Made by a program: the position numbers and the translations under genes. Positions 44,249 to 52,346 of a stretch of DNA of 64,000 nt are shown in pieces (the first letter of the stretch is position 1; each line of letters begins with the position of its first letter). The stretch is from Algibacter pectinivorans (GTDB lineage: Bacteria; Bacteroidota; Bacteroidia; Flavobacteriales; Flavobacteriaceae): the NCBI RefSeq assembly GCF_900112595.1, contig NZ_FOMI01000009.1, forward strand, positions 1-64,000, written 5' to 3'. Under the pieces are notes generated by a model that had not been told where the DNA came from, ran no database searches, and saw only the letters and a program-made list of their open reading frames with translations.

Positions 44249-45054
44249 GTTAATTTTATGCATTCCATAGCTTCTTTAACATCATGCACTCTCAAAATAG
44301 AAGCGCCTTTTTGCAACGAAACTGTATTTAAAACAGAGGTGCCGTTTAAAGCTTCATTGGCTGAGGTTTCAAGGGTTTTATAAATCATAGATTTTCTAGA
44401 AATACCTACAAGTAAAGGTTTTTCAGTTATTTTAAAAAGCTCTAATTGATTCAGCAATTCAAAATTTTGCTCTAAAGTTTTAGCAAAACCAAAACCAGGG
44501 TCTATAATAACATCTGCAATACCAAGATCTTTTGCTTTAGCTATTCTTTCAGAAAAATAAAAGAGCACATCTTTAACCAAATTAGTATAATTTGTCTGTT
44601 GTTGCATGGTTTGGGGAGTGCCTCGCATGTGCATCATAATATACGGTACACGCAGTTTCGCAATAGTTTGCAACATATGGTCGTCTAACTTTCCAGCCGA
44701 AATATCATTTATCATGCAAGCACCAGCATCAATACAGGCTTTTGCTACTTGACTTCTAAAAGTATCTATGGATAGTAAGGTTTCTGGAAACGCCTTTAAA
44801 ATTAGATTTATAATTGGGATAACACGCTTTAACTCATCGGCTTCACTAACATGGTCGGCATTAGGGCGCGAACTATACGCGCCAACATCAATAAACGTAG
44901 CACCTTCGTTAAGCATTTGCTCAACGTGTTTTAAAATTTCAGCTTCGTTTTTATGCGCGCCACCATCGTAAAACGAATCTGGTGTAACGTTTAAAATGCC
45001 CATCACTTTTGGTGACGATAAATCAATAAGTTTGCCTTTGCAATTAATTGTCAT
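44230..45054 (-). CDS. folP: Dihydropteroate synthase
   Basis: A 274-residue TIM-barrel enzyme that joins 7,8-dihydropterin pyrophosphate to p-aminobenzoate in folate synthesis. The motifs are VMGILNVTPDSFYDGG, GATFIDVGAYSSRPNA, LSIDTFRS, MINDISAG, VIIDPGFGFAKT, LLVGISRKSMIY and RVHDVKEA. This is full length. It is the target class of sulfonamides. It heads a minus-strand unit with the lipoprotein and cdaA. Confidence 0.96.
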   Translation of the reverse strand: MTINCKGKLIDLSSPKVMGILNVTPDSFYDGGAHKNEAEILKHVEQMLNEGATFIDVGAYSSRPNADHVSEADELKRVIPIINLILKAFPETLLSIDTFRSQVAKACIDAGACMINDISAGKLDDHMLQTIAKLRVPYIMMHMRGTPQTMQQQTNYTNLVKDVLFYFSERIAKAKDLGIADVIIDPGFGFAKTLEQNFELLNQLELFKITEKPLLVGISRKSMIYKTLETSANEALNGTSVLNTVSLQKGASILRVHDVKEAMECIKLTRLLDC

Positions 45055-45200
45055 AATCTTAAAATTCGAGTATCAAATTCCAAACCTAAAACTTTAAATT
45101 TGAAACATCAAAGGTAGTCTTCAAAACTTTAAACCTTAAACTTTTGAACTTTAAACAATTTAAGCGAAATTTACGCAAAATTGAAATTAGTTCACCATAT

Positions 45201-45740
45201 ATGCAAGATACTTCAAAACAATATGATGCCGTAATAGATACCTGTAAAAGTTTATTTATTAAAAAAATGAGTGATTACGGAAGCGCTTGGAGAATATTAA
45301 GGTTGCCATCGTTAACAGATCAAATTTTTATTAAGGCACAACGTATTAGAGGCCTACAGCAAAATGAAGTTCAGAAAGTTGATGAAGGACAAGAAAGTGA
45401 GTTTATTGGCATAATCAATTATTGTATTATGGCATTAATTCAATTGGATAAAGGTGTTGTTGAGCAACCTGATATGTCTACCGAAGAAGCTACAGCACTT
45501 TACACCGAAAAAGCAGCCATTACAAAACAGCTTATGGAAAATAAAAATCATGATTATGGCGAGGCTTGGCGAGAAATGCGTGTTAGCAGTTTAACCGATT
45601 TAATTTTACAAAAATTATTGCGTGTTAAACAAATTGAAGATAATAAAGGAAAAACTTTAGTGAGTGAAGGTATTGATGCTAATTATCAGGATATGATTAA
45701 TTACTCAATTTTCGCATTAATTTTATTAGATAAAAATTAA
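45201..45740 (+). CDS. DUF1599 protein
   Basis: A 179-residue protein made of two similar halves, each with a DYGxAWRxxRxxSLTD pattern (KKMSDYGSAWRILRLPSLTDQ near residue 25 and NHDYGEAWREMRVSSLTDL near 120). The start is ATG 45201 (MQDTSKQYDAVID), the usual N-terminus. A TTG at 45144 would begin in AT-rich repeat sequence. DUF1599 is common in Bacteroidota; function unknown, possibly nucleotide-related. Confidence 0.92.
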   Translation: MQDTSKQYDAVIDTCKSLFIKKMSDYGSAWRILRLPSLTDQIFIKAQRIRGLQQNEVQKVDEGQESEFIGIINYCIMALIQLDKGVVEQPDMSTEEATALYTEKAAITKQLMENKNHDYGEAWREMRVSSLTDLILQKLLRVKQIEDNKGKTLVSEGIDANYQDMINYSIFALILLDKN

Positions 45741-45749
45741 AGCGAAAAT

Positions 45750-45782
45750 AAATTCCAAATCTAAAATTCCAAATTCCAATGG
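45750..45782. repeat. Left flank repeat of the four-helix-bundle insertion
   Basis: AAATTCCAAATCTAAAA followed by TTCCAAATTCCAATGG. A near-identical AAATTCCAAACCTAAAA stands at 45075-45091. An inverted relative is at 46190-46228. Confidence 0.5.
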
Positions 45783-46135
45783 TTTCAACAAGCAAAAAGC
45801 CTTACAGTTTAGAAGAGCGTACTTATGATTTCGCTAGAGATTGCCGCTTTTTAGTACGAGATTTAAAAAAGACAATCTCCAATGTTGAAGATGGTAAGCA
45901 ATTGGTTAGATCTTCTGGATCGGTTGGTGCTAATTATATTGAAGGTAATGAAAAACTAGGCGATAAAGATTTGAAATTTAGAATGAAAATTTCAAGAAAA
46001 GAAGCCAAGGAGAGTGAGTATTGGTTAAAATTATTGAAAGAGTTAAACGAAAAAGAAGAAGAAAAAATTAAAGTATTAATAATAGAGGCAAATGAAATAA
46101 GAAAAATCCTCTCGGCAATAATTAATAAGTTATAA
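45779..46135 (+). CDS. Four-helix-bundle protein (23S rRNA intervening-sequence/S23 family)
   Basis: A 118-residue, highly helical and charged protein: SLEERTYDFARDCRFLVRDL, QLVRSSGSVGANYIEGNEKLG, KISRKEAKESEYWLKLLKEL. This is the S23/IVP family first found in intervening sequences of 23S rRNA genes and related to the Avd accessory protein of diversity-generating retroelements. No reverse transcriptase or variable repeat is nearby. The gene is bracketed by AATTCC/GGAATT-type inverted repeats and separates DUF1599 from the BT_3928-like gene, suggesting an inserted element. Confidence 0.88.
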   Translation: MVSTSKKPYSLEERTYDFARDCRFLVRDLKKTISNVEDGKQLVRSSGSVGANYIEGNEKLGDKDLKFRMKISRKEAKESEYWLKLLKELNEKEEEKIKVLIIEANEIRKILSAIINKL

Positions 46136-46189
46136 TAATTTATACAAAAGAGTTTGTTTTGGAACTTAGTTTTTGTTATTTATAAAGGC

Positions 46190-46228
46190 TTAGATTTTGG
46201 AATTTAGTAATTGTAATTTGGAATTTAA
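46190..46228. repeat. Right flank repeat of the four-helix-bundle insertion
   Basis: TTAGATTTTGGAATTTAG then TAATTTGGAATTTAA, an inverted relative of the left flank (AAATTCCAAATCTAA). Confidence 0.5.
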
Positions 46229-46234
46229 TTTTAT

Positions 46235-47545
46235 ATGAAAACATTAGTAAACATATCAAGAATCCTAGTAGGTGTATTATTCATTTTTTCAGGATTTATA
46301 AAACTTAACGACCCTCTTGGATTCTCATATAAATTGCAAGAATATTTTAGTCCAGATGTTTTAAATATTCCATTTTTAGAACCTTATGCGCTTATAATTT
46401 CGGTGTTTGTTGTGGTTTTTGAAGTGGTATTGGGTGTATTTCTGCTTATTGGTTACAAACCTAAATTTACCGTTTGGAGTTTGTTATTAATGATTGTGTT
46501 TTTCACCTTCTTAACATTTTACGCGGCTTATTTCGAAAAAGTAAAGGATTGCGGCTGTTTTGGCGACTTCATAAAATTAAAACCTTGGGAAACCTTCTGG
46601 AAGGATGTTGCACTTTTAGTGCTAATTGTAATCCTTTTTATAGGTGTTAAACATATTAAACCAATTTTCGGAAACCTTGTAACCACTGTAATAGCATTGT
46701 TAGGGTTTATATTAAGTTTGTGGTTTGGTTACCATGTATTAATGCATTTACCAGCAATAGATTTTAGAGCTTATGCTATAGGTAAAAATATTCAAGAAGG
46801 TATGCTTGTACCCGAAGATGCACCAAAACCCATTCAAGAATACAGTTGGAAATTTAAAGTTAACGGCGAAGAAAAAGTTATTAAAACCAATGGCTCTTAC
46901 CCATCGGTAGAAGGCGATTTTGTAGGTGTTGAAACCAAAGTTATACAAGAGGGTTACACGCCACCCGTAGTCGATTTTTCTATTGAAACCGATACCGACG
47001 ATTTAACAACGCACTTTTTGGAACAAGAGCACTTGATAATTGTTGTGTCTTATAGTTTAGAAAGTATCGAGCAAGGAGGCGCTTTAAAATTAAAAGCATT
47101 ACAAGATGAAGCCAGACGAAATAATTATCAAATTATAGGTTTAACAGCTTCTGGTGAAGATGCTAAACAACGTATAAACGAAGCCTACAACATAGATTTT
47201 ACTTGGTATTTATGCGATGAAAAAGCTTTAAAAACAGTAGTGCGTTCAAACCCTGGAGTTTTAGAGTTAGACAAAGGTCTAGTTAAGCAAAAAGTACATT
47301 GGAATGATATTGAAGATTTAAAGTTGCCTAAAGTAGAGAAGCCAGTGGAACCTAAAAAGCAAGAAGATGTAATTGCTTATTTTATAAATGATGTACCTTC
47401 AACAAAAGAAGAAGTAGAGGCTATAGATTCAGAAAAAATTGAAAGCATAAATGTTATTAAGGACTCTACACAGGTTAAAGCATTCAATCTAGGAAAGGAT
47501 AGTGTTTATACAGGAATAGTGCAATTGAAATTAAAAGAAAAATAA
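46235..47545 (+). CDS. BT_3928-like membrane protein: DoxX-type domain plus thioredoxin-like domain
   Basis: A 436-residue protein. The N-terminal 150 residues are a DoxX/MauE-like four-helix membrane domain (RILVGVLFIFSGFIKLNDPLG; VKDCGCFGDFIKLKPWETFWKD with the conserved Cys pair). A soluble thioredoxin-like region (about 230-380; LEQEHLIIVVSYSLESIEQGG) lacks a CxxC. The tail (SINVIKDSTQVKAFNLGKD) is charged. The family is regularly upstream of tpiA in Bacteroidota, as here. A role in thiol redox or quinone chemistry at the membrane is plausible only. Confidence 0.88.
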   Translation: MKTLVNISRILVGVLFIFSGFIKLNDPLGFSYKLQEYFSPDVLNIPFLEPYALIISVFVVVFEVVLGVFLLIGYKPKFTVWSLLLMIVFFTFLTFYAAYFEKVKDCGCFGDFIKLKPWETFWKDVALLVLIVILFIGVKHIKPIFGNLVTTVIALLGFILSLWFGYHVLMHLPAIDFRAYAIGKNIQEGMLVPEDAPKPIQEYSWKFKVNGEEKVIKTNGSYPSVEGDFVGVETKVIQEGYTPPVVDFSIETDTDDLTTHFLEQEHLIIVVSYSLESIEQGGALKLKALQDEARRNNYQIIGLTASGEDAKQRINEAYNIDFTWYLCDEKALKTVVRSNPGVLELDKGLVKQKVHWNDIEDLKLPKVEKPVEPKKQEDVIAYFINDVPSTKEEVEAIDSEKIESINVIKDSTQVKAFNLGKDSVYTGIVQLKLKEK

Positions 47546-47605
47546 TTTACAACAAAGCTATTCCGTGAACATTAGTGAAATTCGTGTCAACTTAAAAAAC
47601 AACAA

Positions 47606-48682
47606 CTGATAAACTACTTATTAAATAAAATCTTTTACGCGCTCCTCACACTACTTGGGGTGGTTACTGTTATTTTCTTTTTATTTAGTGTGCTTCCTGG
47701 AGATCCTGCTCAAATGATGATGGGACAAAATGATGACAGCGAGCAATTAACTATCGTCAAGAAAAAGTATGGTTTCGATAAGCCAATAAGCACCCAGTAT
47801 TTTTATTATTTAAACGATTTATCGCCTATATCGTTTCATTCTAATAATTCCGAAGATTACACATTTTTAAGCGATGGCAAGTATAGCGCAACACAATTAT
47901 TTGCATTAGGAAACACTACAACGGTTTTAAAGGCACCATACTTAAGAGAATCCTTTGCAAAACAAGGAAAGCGCGTTAGTCAGGTGTTATCAGAAACACT
48001 ACCAAATACCTTTGTGTTAGCAGTATCAGCCATTATAATCGCCATTATTTTAGGTGTTTTATTAGGAATTGTTTCTGCATTGTATAAGGACGGTTGGCTC
48101 GATAAAACCATTCAAATATTCAGTACGTTTGGTATGAGTATTCCATCATTTTTTAGCGCGATTTTATTTGCGTGGTTCTTTGGCTATTTACTGCACGATT
48201 ATACTAATTTAGAAATGACGGGCAGCCTTTACGAACTAGACGATTTTGGCGAAGCCATGCATATAAAATGGAAAAATTTAATATTACCAGCAATTGTATT
48301 AGGTGTTCGTCCTTTAGCAGTGGTTATTCAACTTATGCGAAATTCGTTGTTAGAAGTTTTTAATCAAGATTATATAAGAACCGCTAGAGCAAAAGGGCTA
48401 AGCGAATTTCAAATTATAAAAAGACACGCCGTTAAAAATGCTTTAAATCCTGTAGTTACAGCAATTTCAGGATGGTTTGCTTCTATGTTGGCAGGAGCTG
48501 TGTTTGTAGAGTATATTTTTGGTTGGAACGGTTTGGGTAAAGAGATCGTAAATGCATTAAATACTCTGGACTTACCGGTAATTATGGGCTCGGTGTTAAT
48601 TATAGCCGTTATGTTTGTAATTATTAATATTTTTGTCGACATAATTTACGTGTGGTTAGATCCAAAAGTTAAATTAGAATAA
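47606..48682 (+). CDS. Binding-protein-dependent ABC permease (DppB/OppB-like), probable CTG start
   Basis: The permease core is complete: VTVIFFLFSVLPGDPAQ, a periplasmic insert, four or five more membrane segments, and the EAA loop RTARAKGLSEFQIIKRHAVKNAL. Starting at the first usual codon (GTG 47660) would cut off half of TM1. The open frame upstream encodes INYLLNKIFYALLTLLGV, the family's normal N-terminal helix, and begins after a TGA at 47576. No ATG, GTG or TTG is present in it; CTG 47606 is the best initiator. From there the protein has 358 residues. Cognate ATPase and binding protein are not nearby. Substrate class is peptide/nickel-like. Confidence 0.82.
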   Translation: MINYLLNKIFYALLTLLGVVTVIFFLFSVLPGDPAQMMMGQNDDSEQLTIVKKKYGFDKPISTQYFYYLNDLSPISFHSNNSEDYTFLSDGKYSATQLFALGNTTTVLKAPYLRESFAKQGKRVSQVLSETLPNTFVLAVSAIIIAIILGVLLGIVSALYKDGWLDKTIQIFSTFGMSIPSFFSAILFAWFFGYLLHDYTNLEMTGSLYELDDFGEAMHIKWKNLILPAIVLGVRPLAVVIQLMRNSLLEVFNQDYIRTARAKGLSEFQIIKRHAVKNALNPVVTAISGWFASMLAGAVFVEYIFGWNGLGKEIVNALNTLDLPVIMGSVLIIAVMFVIINIFVDIIYVWLDPKVKLE

Positions 48683-48719
48683 TGTCCTACTCAGGCTAAA
48701 ACCGCTTTAAAAGCACAAC

Positions 48720-49211
48720 ATGAAAAAAATAATATACACGCTTACTTTATTAGTAAGCCTATTAAGCTGTAACTCGCAAGAACCAACGCAATTCTCAGAG
48801 GAGGCTTTAAACGATTCTTTTATAAATCTAGAAGGTACTGAAACAACCTTTAAAAGCATTTTAGAAATGCATAAAGGCAAAAATATTGTGATAGATATTT
48901 GGGCATCTTGGTGTAGCGATTGTATAAAAGGTATGCCCAAAGTAAAAGCATTACAAAAACAGTTTCCAGATGTAGCCTATGTGTTTTTATCACTAGATAG
49001 AGGGCAAGATGCATGGAAAAGAGGCATAAAAAAATATAATGTAACAGGCAATCATTATTATTTACCAAATGCTAAAGATTGCGATTTTGCAGATTTTGTA
49101 AATATTAGCTGGATTCCTAGATATATGCTAATTAATAAAGCCAGCGAAATCGTTGTATTTAATGTTATTGAAGCTAACGACAATAAGTTGATAGATGCAT
49201 TAAAAAAATAG
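48720..49211 (+). CDS. TlpA-like thioredoxin-family lipoprotein
   Basis: A 163-residue protein with lipobox (LVSLLSCNSQ, C17). Its thioredoxin fold has the active site IDIWASWCSDCIKGMP (CSDC) and the cis-proline in SWIPRYMLI. Such proteins are periplasmic thiol oxidoreductases. A possible partner is the DoxX-type membrane protein two genes upstream. It follows the ABC permease by 37 bp. Confidence 0.92.
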   Translation: MKKIIYTLTLLVSLLSCNSQEPTQFSEEALNDSFINLEGTETTFKSILEMHKGKNIVIDIWASWCSDCIKGMPKVKALQKQFPDVAYVFLSLDRGQDAWKRGIKKYNVTGNHYYLPNAKDCDFADFVNISWIPRYMLINKASEIVVFNVIEANDNKLIDALKK

Positions 49212-49220
49212 TTATTTTTG
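49188..49220 (+). promoter_or_regulatory. Probable tpiA promoter
   Basis: TATTTTTG (49213-49220) with TTG (49188-49190) 22 bp upstream, slightly long spacing. It overlaps the 3' end of the TlpA-like gene. Confidence 0.45.
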
Positions 49221-49280
49221 TTCTATTAGCAAATATTAATTTTAGCTTGTTTAGTATAAAACCTAGAATATTAAAACATT

Positions 49281-50030
49281 ATGAGAAAACAAATTGTAGC
49301 CGGTAACTGGAAAATGAATAATGATTTAGCGCAAACCGAAGCGTTAATAGCGGCATTAAAAAAGCAAACAAAAACAACCGATGCCGAAGTAATGGTAGCA
49401 CCAACAGCAACTAACTTATGGCAAGCATATAATTCACTTAAAGGTGTAAATATAGAAGTTATAGCACAAAATATGCACTTTGCAGAAAGTGGTGCTTACA
49501 CTGGCGAAGTTAGCGCAGCTATGTTAAAAAGTATCGGTATAGAAACCGTTATACTAGGCCACAGCGAGCGTCGTGAGTACTTTAACGAAACCGACGAGCT
49601 TCTTGCCAAAAAAGTAGATGCAGCTTTAGCAAAAGGTATGCGTGTAATTTTCTGTTTTGGAGAAGAATTAGCCGATAGAAAAGCAGGAAACGAAGAAACT
49701 GTAGTAGGACTTCAAATTAAAAATGCATTATTCCATTTAGGAGCAGCAGATTTTCAAAACATTGTATTAGCTTATGAGCCTGTTTGGGCCATTGGAACAG
49801 GCGAAACTGCAAGTCCAGAGCAAGCGCAAGATATGCATGCGTTTATTAGAAAAACATTAGCCGATAAATATGGAAGCGATGTTGCCGATGAGGTTTCAAT
49901 CCTTTATGGAGGTAGTGTAAAACCAGCAAATGCCGAAGAGATTTTCTCTAAGCCAGATGTAGATGGTGGTTTAATTGGTGGTGCTGCACTTAATGCAGAC
50001 GACTTTTTCGCTATTGTAAACGCATTCTAG
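49281..50030 (+). CDS. tpiA: Triosephosphate isomerase
   Basis: A 249-residue TIM barrel of normal length that interconverts dihydroxyacetone phosphate and glyceraldehyde 3-phosphate. The residues N, K and H of the active site are in VAGNWKMN and ILGHSERREYF, the catalytic Glu in LAYEPVWAIGTG, and the phosphate loop in ILYGGSVKPANA and GLIGGAAL. A long hairpin follows the gene. Confidence 0.97.
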   Translation: MRKQIVAGNWKMNNDLAQTEALIAALKKQTKTTDAEVMVAPTATNLWQAYNSLKGVNIEVIAQNMHFAESGAYTGEVSAAMLKSIGIETVILGHSERREYFNETDELLAKKVDAALAKGMRVIFCFGEELADRKAGNEETVVGLQIKNALFHLGAADFQNIVLAYEPVWAIGTGETASPEQAQDMHAFIRKTLADKYGSDVADEVSILYGGSVKPANAEEIFSKPDVDGGLIGGAALNADDFFAIVNAF

Positions 50031-50057
50031 TAAATTTAAAATAATAAAAGTATGATC

Positions 50058-50107
50058 TAAGGGTATTCCCTAGTTTTTAAAAACTAGAGAATGCCCTTAA
50101 GTTTTTG
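50058..50107 (+). terminator. Rho-independent terminator of tpiA
   Basis: TAAGGGTATTC ... CTAGTTTTT pairs with AAAAACTAG ... GAATGCCCTTA to form a roughly 20-bp stem with small mismatches, followed by AGTTTTTGG. Confidence 0.8.
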
Positions 50108-50161
50108 GTTTTAGTTATAGTTAGCTTGCAGTTAGCTATTTATTAATTAAAACCAATCCTC

Positions 50162-52309
50162 ATGAAAACTTTAAAATTACTTTTATTAATATGTTCTTCT
50201 TCGTTATTTGCCCAGGTTCCTGCAAATAACGAATGTGTTAATGCAGAACCTATTACGATACCCACTGCTTCAGCACTAGTAATTTCACCAAACTTTACCG
50301 AAGCAACCGAAAGTCTTGATGCTTCATGTAACACAGCGTCTGTAAATAATAAAGACTTATGGTATACATTCACCATGCCTATAGATGGTATTTTACGTAT
50401 TAGTAATACCTCGGCAGTAAATTATTTTACTATTTATGATACCTGTGGCGGCGCGGAAATTGAGTGTAGTAAAGACGATTCTTCTTTTAATAGTTTAACA
50501 AACGGAAATACTTATCTTTTAAGGGCTTCTTATCAATTTGATAATGGTGGAGCTTTTTCGCTTCAAGCCTTAACTGCTGCAGCTAATGATGATTGTGCAA
50601 ATCGAGAAACAATTGCCATGAGTACATCTAATTTTACACAACCTAATCCCGATTCTAGTTATGCGTCTAAAAGTGTCGAGGCTAGTTGCGATTCTGCTAG
50701 TAATCTATATTTAGATGTGTGGTACGAATTTATTATGCCTGTTAATGGTAATGTTGAAGTGACTTTTTCCGATAATAAACAAACCTTTACACTTTATGAT
50801 GGTTGTACAGGCAATGAGTTACAATGTTTTTCTGGTATTGGATTATTTGAAAATTTAAGTCAAAATTCAACGTATATTTTAAGAGTTGCAGAGCGGTCTA
50901 CTGAAGTGGGAATTATGAATTTTAGGTTGCAAGCTTATGCATTTGCTTTAAATAATGATTGTGAAAATACTGAAACTATAACCGTCGAGACACTAAATTC
51001 TAATACCTACCAAACAGATTTAAGAGCAGCTAAAGAAAGTTTAGACTCCACCTGTGAAATAGCAAGTGATACAAATTTCGATTTGTGGTATAATTTTACA
51101 ATGCCTGTAACAGGAAATTTAAAAATAGAACAATTGTCTGGACTTGATACAGTAACACTTTATGATAGTTGTGATGGCACCGAAATTTCTTGTCAGTCGG
51201 GTTTGCAAATAATCTCTGGGTTAGTTGAAAACACTAATTATGTAGTAAGGATTGCTTCCATTTCTCCAAAAAACATACAACCTAGATTTCAGGCGTTTGC
51301 CAAGGCAGAAAATGATGAATGTGGTACTAGTGAAACGCTTTCTATAACCACAAACGATTTTACGCAATACACGGTAGATGCTAGAACAGCAACCGAAAGT
51401 CTTAATAGCTCATGCGATACAGAATCAGACATTAATTTAGATTTATGGTTCGATTTTGTAATGCCAGTAACCGGCAATTTACAAGTTTCTGGCACTACAT
51501 TTCATTTAAAGTCGACTTTATACGATGCTTGTTCTGGTAATGAAATAGGGTGCTTTCAAGGTAACGGAACCTTTTCAAATTTAATATTTAATACAACTTA
51601 TAAGTTACGGGTTTCACAAAAATTGAACGATTCCAATTCGCGAAATTTTAGACTACAAGCCCTTGAAAATATTTTTAATGACGAATGCTATTCTCCTCAA
51701 AACATAGTAGTTCCTACAGAGGGTTACATCACAACTTCAACCAATAATGGGGCAGCTACCAATAGCGTAATTACGGCTTGCGAACCTCCAAGCGAATCGC
51801 TTACCGTACAAGATGTTTGGTATAGTTTTACCATGCCAAGTACTAATGATATTGAGATTAGTCACTTATCTGAAAATGTGTTGGGGTATTATGCTTTATT
51901 CGATGCTTGTGGAACCACAGAGTTACAATGCTTTACTAATAGTGGTTTTTTTACTAATTTAACTCAAGGAAATGAGTATTTATTAAAAGTTGGTAATCTA
52001 TCTTCTCAGTCTGGTATTTTAAGTTTTAATATGTCTGCGCAACAAGTAGCGTTGGATGTAAATACAGTAAGTATTAAAAATTTAAAGCTGTATCCAAACC
52101 CAACAACCAATGTGTTTCATATAGAACATTCAGGGCAAATGAATTTACAAAACCTTTCTGTTTTAGATTTGAATGGCAGGGTAATTAAATCGGTTAGGTT
52201 ACATGATAATATGAAAACTATCGATATTTCAGGTTTGCAACCTTCTGTATATATAGTGGTTATTGAAGCAGCTAACACACGTTTAATTAAGCGTATTATA
52301 AAACAGTAA
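50162..52309 (+). CDS. T9SS type A secreted protein with five PPC-like repeats
   Basis: A 715-residue exported protein with a signal peptide (1-17, ending SLFAQ). Five related domains of about 115-125 residues follow (starts near 20, 142, 264, 384, 504). Each has a NDxC start, ESLDxSC-x-TAS, a DLWYxFTMP core, TLYDxCxGxE and NTxYxLRV. These resemble bacterial pre-peptidase C-terminal (PPC) beta domains. The C-terminal 75 residues (LKLYPNPTTNVFHIEHSG, LNGRVIKS, SGLQPSVYIVVIEAANTRLIKRIIK) are a T9SS type A sorting domain. It has no enzyme domain and may be a surface binding or structural protein. Confidence 0.92.
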   Translation: MKTLKLLLLICSSSLFAQVPANNECVNAEPITIPTASALVISPNFTEATESLDASCNTASVNNKDLWYTFTMPIDGILRISNTSAVNYFTIYDTCGGAEIECSKDDSSFNSLTNGNTYLLRASYQFDNGGAFSLQALTAAANDDCANRETIAMSTSNFTQPNPDSSYASKSVEASCDSASNLYLDVWYEFIMPVNGNVEVTFSDNKQTFTLYDGCTGNELQCFSGIGLFENLSQNSTYILRVAERSTEVGIMNFRLQAYAFALNNDCENTETITVETLNSNTYQTDLRAAKESLDSTCEIASDTNFDLWYNFTMPVTGNLKIEQLSGLDTVTLYDSCDGTEISCQSGLQIISGLVENTNYVVRIASISPKNIQPRFQAFAKAENDECGTSETLSITTNDFTQYTVDARTATESLNSSCDTESDINLDLWFDFVMPVTGNLQVSGTTFHLKSTLYDACSGNEIGCFQGNGTFSNLIFNTTYKLRVSQKLNDSNSRNFRLQALENIFNDECYSPQNIVVPTEGYITTSTNNGAATNSVITACEPPSESLTVQDVWYSFTMPSTNDIEISHLSENVLGYYALFDACGTTELQCFTNSGFFTNLTQGNEYLLKVGNLSSQSGILSFNMSAQQVALDVNTVSIKNLKLYPNPTTNVFHIEHSGQMNLQNLSVLDLNGRVIKSVRLHDNMKTIDISGLQPSVYIVVIEAANTRLIKRIIKQ

Positions 52310-52346
52310 TGTGTTTTTGTATCTTTAGATAATTAACAAAATTGAA

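Noticed and set aside
45779-46135. S23/Avd-like gene considered as part of a diversity-generating retroelement
   Set aside because: No reverse transcriptase, template repeat or variable target is visible within the window.
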